From NCBI GenBank assembly GCA_030762895.1, contig CM061070.1:51411007-51475006 (forward strand): 64,000 nt of DNA, given 5' to 3'. Positions 22,376-32,937 of this stretch are shown here, piece by piece. The notes beneath the pieces were generated by a model. The model saw nothing but the letters and a program-made list of their open reading frames with translations, had not been told where the DNA came from and did not search any database. Source of the stretch: Sophora flavescens (taxonomy: Eukaryota > Streptophyta > Magnoliopsida > Fabales > Fabaceae). A program made the translations under genes and the position numbers. The number at the start of each line of letters is the position of its first letter. Positions within the stretch are counted from its first letter, which is position 1.

Positions 22376-23865
22376 TCAGGGAGTACTCTTTTCCTTTCCC
22401 TCACTATGATTTTATAGTTCTGTTGTTCGTTGGGGACAATGCATGTTTTAAGTGTGGGGGAGGGAACTAGTTGTAGTTTTTCCTTTTCTTTAAATAAAAC
22501 TCCTGAATAATTTGAGAAGCTCAGGAGTATTTGTGTGTTGAGTCTTTTGTTGGCAAGTTTGCTAGATTTTGATTGATGTTGCACAGATTGCTTGCATGAT
22601 TGATATGTGATGTTTCCCCCTAGGCTGAAAAATTTTTATTTTTGAAAAGTGATTCCCATGTGAAATTGAAAACTGAACTTTGAGATTTTATTATGATGGC
22701 ATGATGTATGATAAGTTTGGGGTGATAGGGAGCACACACTAGGGATAGAATCTCTGTCAAATAATTTGCATAAATGTCCAGGTGAGGTTTTGAGCCTCCA
22801 ACATGTTTTTGATTGTGTGAAAATCACTTTCAAGTTGCACTTTCCTGAATTTGATTGAATCTCTTTTTGGTTTGCATGATTATGTGTTTGCTTCAGATGA
22901 TTTAGGCATTTTCTTTGTAAATAACTACTTCACCTAAAAATAACCAATTCCTAATGCATGTTCCCTAGTTAGCCCCATTGAGCCTATTAACCTGTTAATT
23001 CTTGATAACCTAATGTTATAAGCCCAAAAATCTGGAAAACCATGTTAACCCGATCTTAGGATTAGGAGGGCATGTAATCTTAGAATGGGTGCAAGAAACT
23101 AAGTTAGGGGTGGCTGCAAGGTGTAAGATGTTGTTGGGATTAAAAAAAAATTGGAGCCAAAGGCTTGTGAAAAAAAAGTGTACAAATGTTGTAAAAAATA
23201 AATAAAATAAAAAAATAAAAAAAATAAAATAAAATAAAAGAGCAAAAATGCCAAAAAGAAATAAAAAGGCTGTAGTCACCCAGAAGTATAAAGAGAAAAA
23301 AAATAAAGAAAGGAATTTGAGTGAATTTCAAAGTGTAAATATAGTTCATGCTCTCTTAGTTCCTAGGGTCTTCAGCCTAGTTTCCTTTGTATATCCTACC
23401 CTTAGCCTGGCCCCATTACAACCCATAAAAGACCTTTTGATGTTGCTTGCATGTTTTCTGTGGGAACCATTTTGAGATGAAAATCAAATTTATGGGAAGT
23501 GTTCTTAAAAGTGAAATTGAGTGCAATGTTAATAGCCTGACAAAAACTGAGTGATTGAGTGAACAAATAATGCCCTTGTGAGGAAGGCAGTTGTTTGAAT
23601 TTGGTGATCTCCCTCTTGTGTGTAACTTGGATCCCCTTCTTAGATTTCTGATTGTTTTCATGATGAAATTCTCAATTGTTTAGAATAAATGAATGTGGGG
23701 ATTGCTTTGTTTAAAAAGGGGGGACATTAAAGAAAACTGTTTTGATGTATTGCTTGAATTTGTGCAATGCTGATTGAATCTTTTAAGCTTGCCAGGTCTT
23801 GAGTCTTTTTGTTTTTTGAGTCTTAGTTTGCTTGGGGACAAGCAAAGTTTAAGTTTGGGGTATTC
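22376..23865 (+). other. 3' noncoding region and PPT of Athila-like element 2
   Basis: Closely similar to 15194-16652: the TGAATAATTTGAGAAGCTCA box (22506-22525), GGGGTGATAGGGAGCACACA (22719-22738), TTTTTGGTTTGCATGATTAT (22864-22883), an A-rich tract (23140-23310), and the PPT end AAGTTTGGGGTATTC at 23851-23865. It shows no ORFs. Confidence 0.7.
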
Positions 23866-25086
23866 TGATAAGCCTCTGGCTCATCTAGTTTTATGGCTAG
23901 TATGACCAGGGTTTTGTGCAAATTATATCCTATTTTCACCCAACTTAGATTAGATTGTCCTCAAGCAAGGTTTTGAGTCTCTAGAGTAGTTTTAGGTTAA
24001 TTTAGCTAGATTTGAGTTAAATAATACACTTATAGTTATTTCTTTGTTTTCAGGTTAAGTGAAAGTCAAGAGAATAAGGAAACAGGGGGTTCGCCCCGCG
24101 AATGCTTACTCGCCACGCGACCCCGAAGCCTGACTGTTCCAAGAAAATGCAAGGTCTCTGGTTCGCCCCGTGAAGAAGGTCTCGCCCCACGAGTCTTGCA
24201 ACCCTGAAAAGTCAGAGACGATCACGGCTTGCCCGTGTTGAAGGTCACTGGCTGGGCGCTTTGAAGTTGAAGAGATTCGCCTCGCGAAGGATTGTTCGCC
24301 TCGCGAGAATGCCAAAGGTTGCAGACTGTTCGCAGGAATCGCGTCGCGAGAGAGGCTTCGCCTCGCGAATAAGCTTAAATTATGACTTGTATAAATTGAT
24401 GTTCTGAACAGTTTAGAGAGACTTTTGCTTCTCCATTTTTATGTTTTTACGTTTTTCTCTGTGTGATTTCGTTTTGTTATGGAGAACTAAGTTCTAGGAT
24501 TAGTCTACTGTATGAGAATTCTATATACTTGAGGTTTTGTAAATCCCTATTTTAATTGCTTTTCCCTTTTCAATACCATATTATACATTTCTGTTTGTTA
24601 TTTCAGGAGTGTGTAGTATTGTATTGATTTGTTTCAGTGATGTTATTTTCCTATACTTAATCGCGTTTGTTATTTCGCGTGTGTTCATTCATGTTCGTTT
24701 GTTCATGAGAGCTTAACCCCGTTTGTTATTTCGGGAATAGGAACTTGCATCCATAGTAGCAATTACGTTGTTAGTTGTTGTTGTAACTGAAAGGGGATTA
24801 GAATCTGCTTAGGGCTTGGGATTACATTAACCAAGGATAGTTGGGAATTCTTGACAGTAGATTAATCGTTGTTTGCTAATTGATAATCTCTTTTCAACTG
24901 CCTTGTTTTTAATTGCTCTGTTTTGCTTGTTTCTTATTTGCACTCCAATCCAAACCCCCCCCCAAAACTGATTTTTGTGAAAGGTAACACTTTCAGAGTC
25001 CTTGAGAGACGACATCCGAGTTGTCGCCCTAAACTACAGTTTTAAACCTGCTCGTCCTTTTTGGCGCGTGCGCGACAGCGCGACCA
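23866..25086 (+). repeat. 3' LTR of Athila-like element 2
   Basis: 1221 bp, near-identical to the 5' LTR. Palindrome array at 24090-24369 with decayed members (CCCCGTGAAG and CCCCACGAG where the 5' LTR has CGCGAAG and CGCGAG). Stem-loops at 24591-24735 unchanged. Confidence 0.85.
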
Positions 25087-25441
25087 GTTGTCTAGTTCGA
25101 GGCATGCTGTGCTGCTCCTATCGACTGTAGTGTCGGTTAGTTACGTCCAGCTTAGGTCCTATTATATTATATTATGTTTTGAGGGTAAAACTGATTATGA
25201 TTTAGGTGTGAAAACATATGAGGCAGTATAGTTGTATGACTTATATACATTGTGTATCTAAATGTAATTTGATTACGTTGTTGTTGTTATGTGGTTAAAG
25301 GAAAAAAAGGGAAAAAAATTTATCACCATATTTTGAAAATATGAACGTTGAGAAAACATTATTTTTCAAAAGTAACCAGCAAATTAAGTTTTATTTCCGT
25401 AAACGGGTAACCATGTGATGACCCGAGTTTAGGGTGTCACA
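25087..25441 (+). repeat. Chromovirus 5' LTR, part 3
   Basis: Last ~350 bp of the host LTR, starting with the target duplication GTTGT (25087-25091) and ending GTGTCACA at 25441. The final ~190 bp have no counterpart in the truncated 3' LTR. Confidence 0.8.
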
Positions 25442-25445
25442 TTAG

Positions 25446-25457
25446 TGGTATCAGAGC
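25446..25457 (+). promoter_or_regulatory. Primer binding site, initiator tRNA-Met
   Basis: TGGTATCAGAGC four bases after the LTR end, complementary to the 3' end of initiator tRNA-Met, the primer of most chromoviruses and copia elements. Confidence 0.9.
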
Positions 25458-25693
25458 TGGTCGAGTCTTTCGGGAATGTTGGGAAATAGGTCTGTTAGGT
25501 TTTTTTTGTGTGATCTCTGGTTGAACCTTGTTTGAATTTTTTTTTTTTTTTGAAACAATGTGTGTTGACACACAAGTAAGTATGTTTTGGTGGGTTCTGA
25601 TTTGGTTGAGACCTTGAGAGATCTCATGTTTAGTAAAGGGTACTCATGTTCATGTTGATACATTCGTTTATCCCTTAGGACGGTATCAGACAT

Positions 25694-26023
25694 TTGAATA
25701 AGGTACCTGTCATTGAAAGTTTTTGGGGAAAATTTTCTGAGAATGTCCCAAGTTTGTACGGACGGACGAATGTTAACTTTCTGATTGATCTAATTTCTAG
25801 ATTTAGCCAGATCTCAACCGCTTTGTGTAGCATATCACCAACGAAGTTAGTTGGGTTAGACTTCAAGAAATGGAATTTTGGTCTATTTCTCGATAAGTTA
25901 GTCATCATCTTCATCGATGATGTTCACGTTTACTCTAAGAGTCAAGAGGAGTGTGAGAGATTTCTGTACCAAGTGTTACAGATCCCTCGCAAGGAGTTGT
26001 TATATATTCAAGGATCGACTTGA
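25694..26023 (+). pseudogene. Gypsy pol remnant (protease-RT junction and RT core)
   Basis: Text VPVIESFWGKFSENVPSLYG and VNFLIDL corresponds to the conserved start of chromovirus RT (VPVV.EFPDVFPE..PGLPP...V.F.IDL in the family). Then SPTKL jumps directly to FLDKLVIIFIDDVHVYSKSQ, the RT catalytic FIDDxxVYS block. About 100 residues of RT between them are deleted. The catalytic FIDD is retained, but the enzyme cannot work. Confidence 0.75.
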
Positions 26024-27644
26024 GAACAAGTTACCACCAGATTGGAGTTAGGACTTATTAAAGATTTTGTACTGTAAACTCAGCTTATGAGGAAAGATCA
26101 ACTGTTTGTGTGTCTGAGTGATTGACCAAGTCATCAGGAATCGTGCCAATTCAGGATGACCATACTAAGTGTGTCATAAAAGACCTTTGTGCTTGTGGAG
26201 AAACCAAGGCAAATAGATTTAAATCTTCAACCTTAGATGAGGGTCTCGGGATTCAGAAAAATTGTTCCTTATGGACAAATTGCTTTTCAAATTCCTATGG
26301 TTGTATTAGACAATCATAGCGGTACATTTTTCTGACAGTCTGGATATTTTCATACTTCTTTGGGAATGTATTATGAGTATTTCTTGAGTTATGTGACATA
26401 TCTGAATTCTTGATAATAGAAGTTTCTTGATGAGACTTAGTCGATTCACTTTTACTTTTGATGGAAGTGATCCAGTCTTAAATTTTGTCGGATCGATGTT
26501 CTTTTAAATCATTGTGTAGTAAAGTTCTTGTGAAGGAAGAAACTTTATTAGACTCATGTTTGTAAACTTGTATTAGCTATGCATTTTTACACTCACGAAC
26601 CTATTGAAGAATCTTTTTACATATTGGACACTTGTATCTTTCAGATTGGTCAAATTATTCTTTGTGCTTTCTTGTGAAAGCGAAATCAAGAAATTTATTG
26701 TCTTGAAAATCTCTTTTCAAATTATTGTGAGTAGATTGACGAAGTCAACATCTTTTTACTGCTTAGTACCACGATGTAATAGAAAAACTAACAGAGGTAT
26801 GTATCAGAGGACTGACCCAATGTGATAAAGAATTGATCCTTAGAAGGTTAGTTGGGAGTAAGTGTAATACCTAAGCACGACAAGAGGTGAGTGGATTTTT
26901 ATGGAAGTGTAGATGTGACTAGTAAGCTGAGAATTTCTAGAATTAACATCAGTAAATAAGATGATTTTGGCAAATTTTGTTATGATCAAGGTAGAGTTTG
27001 CTAAGGAACTCTAGGATAATGATAAAATGATCATCGCTAAGAATTAATCGTATGATTGGAAGGTATTACAAAAAAGTGTCTATGGTAGTTTTACCTAAGT
27101 TGAATGTGAGCGGAAAAGAAAAGTTCTTGAGTAAAATTAAGTTGATAGAAAAGTTCGAAAGCTAAGGAATTAGATAATTCTATTCTATAATCCCTTTTGG
27201 TTTAATTGCATTAAGATATGCAATGAAGTTATTTTGAGGATGAGATGTGTGAGGTGATATCAAAATTGGAGTAGTGAATTATAATCAAGAGGAACTAAGA
27301 CTAGGATGAAATATTTTGAGTAAGGAGTTGATGTGTGGTGCTGTGAAGATATTGTTGGTATTAGTGATAATATTCATAATTAGATTATTTGAATAAGGTT
27401 TCTGGTGGAACCATGTTGATAAGAGAAGTGATTAAGCTCTGATTTTGTTTTTCGAGTGTGATAGACTCTGATGAAATTTTGAGGATAGTATGGATATGTA
27501 GAAGTGACATAAGAATGAATTGTGTAATGGAATAAGAAGAATGAAGCAATGTGAAGGGCAATGTAAAATTTTAAGGTTAAGATAAGGTTAAAAAATTCTG
27601 TTTAAGTTTTGAGTGACGAAATTTCGAGGACGAAATTTTTTTTT
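26024..27644 (+). other. Decayed interior of chromovirus-like element
   Basis: No ORF above ~75 codons and no motif I can place with confidence. The stretch just before the PPT (GACGAAATTTCGAGGACGAA, 27615-27634) is the usual end of chromovirus pol. RNase H and integrase are not recognisable. Confidence 0.5.
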
Positions 27645-27657
27645 AGTGGGGTAGTAA
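27645..27657 (+). promoter_or_regulatory. Polypurine tract
   Basis: AGTGGGGTAG just upstream of the 3' LTR start (27658), preceded by a T-run. This is the standard chromovirus arrangement. Confidence 0.75.
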
Positions 27658-30600
27658 TGTAACACCCCGATTTTCGCTGCTTCGTAATATCGGTAATAAA
27701 TATATAAACATATATATTTTAATCCGAGACTTAGAAAATGATTTTGGACAAACCAATGTCATTTCCTTGTCATACTTATTTTCATAAGGTTACGGGGAAG
27801 TTCTTGGTTGAAAATTCAGACGGAAGTCGGTCTGTCGTTTTCTGTGTTTTCACTGACAGTAAAAGTTTACTGCTCAGAAGACCTAATTTTAACCTGTGAA
27901 CAAGATGAAAAATGTTTTTATCATATTTACTACGATACTGGAAGTTTTGAAAATTTTGGTAAAAAAATTAAAATATTATATTTGTTGCGGGCATATACGT
28001 CGAGATATCTCTAGGAAAAGCTTGCGCCGGATGAATCGAGGAGTCGGCAACATAGCTTAGATGATGGATTTGACCGACTCGACGAGCATTTATGACGAGC
28101 TTATCCGTGTCATAATGGCCATAATGGCACATTTATGACAAAGTGAATTTTTGCTATGAAATGACCATTTTGCCCTTGTCTTTTTATGACAATTACAAGC
28201 CATGCCATTGGAAAATTTGACCAAATGTTACCCAAAACTCACGGCTCCTTCCTCCATTCCAAGCACATGGACATCACTTTTTCTAAGCCATAAATGAGCA
28301 TTTATGTTAAGTGGATGAGTCTTTGGCAAAACCATTTTCTTCCCATCAATCACCCAAACTGACACGAAATTCTGACCAACTTCTGCTCTGAATATCGAAA
28401 CACTTTCAACATGAAAGTTGTTCATCTTTATCTATTCTTTACAACGACATAAAGATCATACAAAACGGACAAGTATGTTGAGAGACATGACCAAATTACT
28501 AAAACTGTTCTAAACCCTCACCATGTTCATATTTTTCCTTAAGTTTCTCAAGAACACCATGAGAAATTTGTGAAGAACACCATCAAGATCATACTTTTCT
28601 TTGATAATCAAGAGGTAGTCTCTCTTAATCTTTCTATTCTAAGCTTTTCTCTTCACAAGATTCTTGAGTTTATGCCTTTGATCATCAAGCTCTTCATAAG
28701 ATTCAAAGTTCATGAAGCTAACTTCAAAAATTCATAACTAATTCTTGAAAAATCCTTTTGACGTGAAACCAATTGCTATGATCTTATAATCATCTCTATT
28801 TTAATCATCTAGAAGCATAAGATCATGAGAAATTTATTTCCTTGATTTCTGGACTGGGCCGAATCTAGGTCAATATCATGTTCATGGATTGTGTTTCATT
28901 TTCATGTCTTGATTCATGATTCAATCTTCAAGTACCTTTATAGTTCTTGTATGTAAGTACATAGAAGATCAAAAATCAAACTATAACCTATTTGTTTAAA
29001 TCAAGGCCGAAACCCTAGGTATAAACACTTGATGGTTTTGTGATTCAAAAGTTGTTTGTGACACTTGAATCCAACTCTAGGTTTTGTATGTTGGTTAAAT
29101 CCAAGAGTTGAGAAAATTTTAAAACCTCTAGCCTAAAATCTTGAGAAAAACAGAAACCCTAGTTCTTGGAGCTAGATGAGTTTCATTCAAAGTTCTTAGT
29201 TCATGATTTTGGATTAAGTGCTTAATCATGCTTAAGTTGCTTAAGGATCATAAATCCCTAAGTTAACAAAATTTTAACTTTCCTAACCTAAAATTTTAGA
29301 AGAGGCCAAACCCTACCCCTATTGATTTAAGTGTGTTGTTGTTTGATTTTGATTTATTTTGGTTGCAATTCGTTATGAAGGAATCGATCGGGTTGGTTTG
29401 ACCCAAAGCCGACAGAGGAAACCGGATCAAATCGGGAGATTATTTGAAACCGTTAGTTCGAGTCTTCAAGAGGTAAGGGGAGCTTACCTGAGGGATTTTT
29501 CTCTATAACTATTTGCGTGTAGTGTGATTTATATGATTTATATATGGTTGTGGTTATTTGTTTATGTGGCTTACGTTGTGTTGTTTATATGTGTATCAGT
29601 AATTTATCTGCTTTTAAATTATTTAATTATCTGTAGTAGTATATTATGTTGCTATGATGCATGATCTGCCTGGTGATATAGTTATGATAATGTTGTTGAA
29701 TGATGAATGTTGAATGTTGTTTGAGAGGCCTGACAGTGGTTAGTGCACAACCGATTAATCAGATAAAAGATCTAATAAGCTGTGAAAATTATATTCAATG
29801 TTTTATACGAAATGTTGGAATATAATAATGGTGGAAAATATTATTTTGGAAAAATAATGAGTTTTTGATAAATATTATTATTTTCATAATTTATTAGTGT
29901 AAAAGTAATTTATGAGTCACGGTGAGAGCATAACCGTGAAATTTTTTTAGTACTGCTAATTTTTATGCAAGAAATTCCGAAATATTATAAAAAGTTATTT
30001 TGTGAAATTAATATTCAAAAATACTTTATAAAAATAAAAAATAATAATAAAATAATAATATAAAATAAAAAGTCAAAGTTTGACTTTAAAAATATTTTCT
30101 TGGAAAATGATAAACGATGGCAAGTTTTGAAACTATTTATGGTGAAAGTTTAAAAATAGTAGTAATTGTTTTGAGAAGAGGTTTAATCGGAATTGATTTA
30201 ATTTTTAAAGCTGATGTTTCAGTAAAAGAGTTTTCAAGTAGAAATGATTTTCTGTAAATGAGTTTTACTTAACGACGTAAACGACGATATAGAACTTAGT
30301 AACCGAGATGTCGGGGTGCTAGTGTTCTTATGACGTTGTCTTATTTTGGATTTGTTTTTCACATACAAAAACGATGTAAAACGATGTTATGGAACTTAAT
30401 AACCGAGACGTCGGGGTATTAAGGTTCGTTGTGGGGTAGACTGGGTATCTACGTAAAGAAGTTAAAACATTTTGAGATGTTTTTTTATTACCACGAACCT
30501 AAGACTGATTGCAACGGTCTAGGGGCTTCGTGATTGAGCACTCGGACTTTGAGGTTCTGTGTTGTTAATAAAAGTTGTAAAGATGTTAAAAACGATGATG

Positions 30601-31634
30601 CTTTTGAGAGCATTCGATGTTGAAAATGATGATGCTTTTGAGAGCATTCGATGTTTAAAACGATGATAAGATGAAAGCTTTTGAGAGCTTTGATGTTTAA
30701 AAACGATGATGGGTCGAAAGCTTTTGAGAGCTTTGACAAATAAAGATATAACACAAAGAAAAGTGTTGAGAACAAAATGTTTTTCTTGCATGCATTTGGC
30801 AGACGTGCCATGATCAAACGAGTGATTACCCTGTGGCGTCATGGTAGATCATAAAGATGTTCTTATTGTGCCTGGTGGACAATGAGGCCCTATCTACGTT
30901 GTGACACCTGTGCCACGATGTTGGACAGTGTGTGATAGGTTTTATATGAGTGATTACCTTGCGGCGTCATGGTAGATCAAAAAGATGTTCTTATTGTTCC
31001 TGGTGGACAATGAGGCCCCATCTACGTTGTGACACCTGTGCCACGATGTTGGACAGTGTGTGATGGGTTTTGACTGCGTGTCTGTGATTGCGTGTCTGTG
31101 ACTGCGTGTCTATGGCTGCGTGCCTGTAACTATCGAGTTTGATCAACTCATTACGATATTGGAGATATCTCATGAGATTAGGTATGAATGTTTAGATGTT
31201 GTTTTGAAGTGTTCATGCATAGTTTTTCAACGTTGATGTTTTGGGTGTGAAACCCATTGAAAAACGATGTGATATACTATGAATGAGTATGTTGTTATAA
31301 ATATGTATATGTGTATGTGCCTTCTTTTGTGTTGCGCATTTAGTTATGGTGATAAATCCATATATTGGTGTCTCACCCTTACAACACATATCAGAGACGT
31401 ACAAGGGGTACAATCCCTACAAGAAGAAGAAGGTTGTCTAGTTCGAGGCATGCTGTGCTGCTCCTATCGACTGTAGTGTCGGTTAGCTACGTCCAGCTTA
31501 GGTCCTATTATATTATATTATGTTTTGAGGGTAAAACTGATTATGATTTAGGTGTGAAAACATATGAGGCAGTATAGTTGTATGACTTATATACATTGTG
31601 TATCTAAATGTAATTTGATTACGTTGTCGTTGTT
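27658..31634 (+). repeat. Chromovirus 3' LTR, uninterrupted but 3'-truncated
   Basis: TGTAACACCCCG start; colinear with the three parts of the 5' LTR. It holds ~50-bp units of AAAACGATGATG...TTTTGAG type at 30590-30740 and a direct duplication of ~130 bp (about 30822-30950 and 30951-31072). It ends at ~31634, ~190 bp short, where it meets F-box DNA with a 13-base filler (TTTACACTATGGA) that also occurs 50 bp downstream. It serves as the empty-site reference for both nested elements. Confidence 0.8.
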
Positions 31635-32330
31635 TACACTATGGATCCGATATTCAAAACAAAACAAAAACTAATGTCAAAGTTTACACTATGGATGGTG
31701 ACAATCAGTGGAGTGATATTGAGGGTTCCTCTACATGTCCCATTCTGACTATAAACCTCGCGGTGCTACTTAAATCTGTTTGTTAAGAACGTGTAGATCA
31801 ATGGAACTCTTATAAAATGTGGTGTTCCTATGAACAATGAGCCTGCTACATTTACTAAGGATCGATTGGGGATTATTTCATTTGACCTGACAAATGAGAC
31901 CTATAAACAGACGCTATTACCAAAAGAACTTGATGATGAGATAACCTATGCTAGGGAGAGGACACATGTTAGGCTTTTAACGGATCATTTGTCTTTTTCT
32001 TATTATTCCAAGATGATGACTCATTTTGTGGTATGCGAATGAAGGAGTTTAGGATGAGAGACTCTTGGAATGTATGGGCGAGGATTAATATTTCAGTTCT
32101 TCCAATGTCTATCGAGCAACATGTGTTGTATGATAATGCATTGCTACCACTCAACATGTCTTAGAATGGTAAAGTGCTGACATTACTATGGCCTACGAGA
32201 ACCTATGATGCTACATAATTCTCTAATTGTGAAAAGGATGAGGTGGTATACCCCTAAGATTTTGGAGGCAACAAATGCAGAGTGGGTGGATGACATTGAC
32301 TACTTAGAAACCTTAGTTTCACCTCCGTAG
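31635..32330 (+). pseudogene. F-box-associated protein, copy 1 right arm
   Basis: Plus-strand FBA text: GDNQWSDIEGS, PATFTKDRLGIISFDLTNET, LSFSYYSKMMTHFVVCE, then in other frames the SVLPMS...HVLYDNALLPLNMS and VLTLLWPTRTYDAT blocks, ending WVDDIDYLETLVSP at the stop 32328-32330. It starts at a GGATCCGATATTC text that lies mid-gene in copies 2 and 3, so the N-terminal portion and half the palindrome centre were deleted when the chromovirus 3' end was lost. Several frameshifts and stops. Confidence 0.75.
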
Positions 32331-32720
32331 TCAAGTCATTTGTAACACTTTTGAATTTACAATTTTTCTTTTTACTTAAATTCAACTTTGTTCGGTAATA
32401 GTTTTTATTTTATGGGTATATGTCTTATTTTGCAAATGACATTTACTGCTGGCTTGCTTGATGTCAAAATGAATGAAGTTTACTCTTTTAACAGGAAAAT
32501 ATGTGTAAATAAGCCTCCTTTTGTCATTAGTTCTCGCAAAGGTGTGATATTATGAATTATATTGTGTTTGTGCATATAGTTACTTAATTCCCGAACCAGC
32601 CACAGAAGTGTAAATTTTACTTTTAAATATGTAGACATTTTGGCATCTAAACATGGACAGGCCACACATGCAGCTACTAATGAACTCAAGAGCAAGGTCA
32701 ATTCTTGTATTGATGAAACT
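32331..32720 (+). other. F-box 3' flank with left SINE target duplication
   Basis: Noncoding. The first ~260 bp are the inverted match of 5450-5723. Ends with TATTGATGAAACT (32708-32720), the left target duplication of the SINE. Confidence 0.6.
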
Positions 32721-32924
32721 TTTTTTTTCGTGATAAAAAGTTTAGTTGAGTTGGGTCCCGGGGGCTCATCAGGGTCAGGGCAGGCCTCACGGCTTAAAGA
32801 GCGCTAACAGAGGTACTTAAAGATTACCCACCAACGAGGTCCTCACATCGGCAGTGGGTTTCGAACTCGCGACCTTGTGGGTTATGAGTCATATCCTTAC
32901 CAATTGGACCAACCTTCGTTGGCG
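32721..32924 (-). mobile_element. tRNA-derived SINE with 13-bp target duplication
   Basis: Read on the minus strand: A-box-like TGGTCCAATTGG followed by AAGGATATGACTCATAACCC, then a B-box-like GAGTTCGAAACCC, a ~130-bp body and a short A-rich tail (the T-run at 32721-32728 on plus). It is flanked by TATTGATGAAACT at 32708-32720 and 32925-32937. Copies 2 (38295-38320) and 3 (62615-62640) lack the insert and show the empty site, so it arrived after the duplication. I cannot name the SINE family. Confidence 0.85.
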
Positions 32925-32937
32925 TATTGATGAAACT

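Larger units (their letters stand above)
18373..25086 (+). mobile_element. Athila-like RT-less LTR element 2 (6.71 kb)
   Basis: LTRs 18373-19592 and 23866-25086 (TGATAAGCC...CGACCA), target duplication GTTGT at 18368-18372 and 25087-25091, tRNA-Asp primer site 19598-19615, PPT before 23866. The uninterrupted target is visible at 31430-31445. It encodes a gag with zinc knuckle and an aspartic protease followed by the same Cys-rich tail as element 1, in two frames with breaks, and no RT, RNase H or integrase. Several LTR-LTR differences are C/T or G/A at CpG in the palindrome array, consistent with methylation decay. Confidence 0.9.
9162..31634 (+). mobile_element. Chromovirus-like Ty3/gypsy element, decayed, with two nested insertions
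   Basis: 5' LTR starts TGTAACACCCCG at 9162 and ends GTGTCACA at 25441. A primer site matching initiator tRNA-Met follows at 25446. The interior is only ~2.2 kb, then a PPT (27645-27654) and the 3' LTR from 27658. Without the nested elements the 5' LTR is ~4.1 kb, so LTRs outweigh the interior, as in LARD-like or internally deleted elements. The interior keeps scraps of gypsy RT (25694-26023). The 3' LTR lacks its last ~190 bp, lost together with adjacent host DNA, so no outer target duplication can be seen. Confidence 0.75.

Noticed and set aside
25694..26023. Functional reverse transcriptase
   Set aside because: The FIDD block is present, but ~100 residues before it are missing and nothing downstream is open.
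32860..32911. tRNA gene
   Set aside because: Only A- and B-box-like sequences, no complete cloverleaf; it is the head of a SINE with target duplication.
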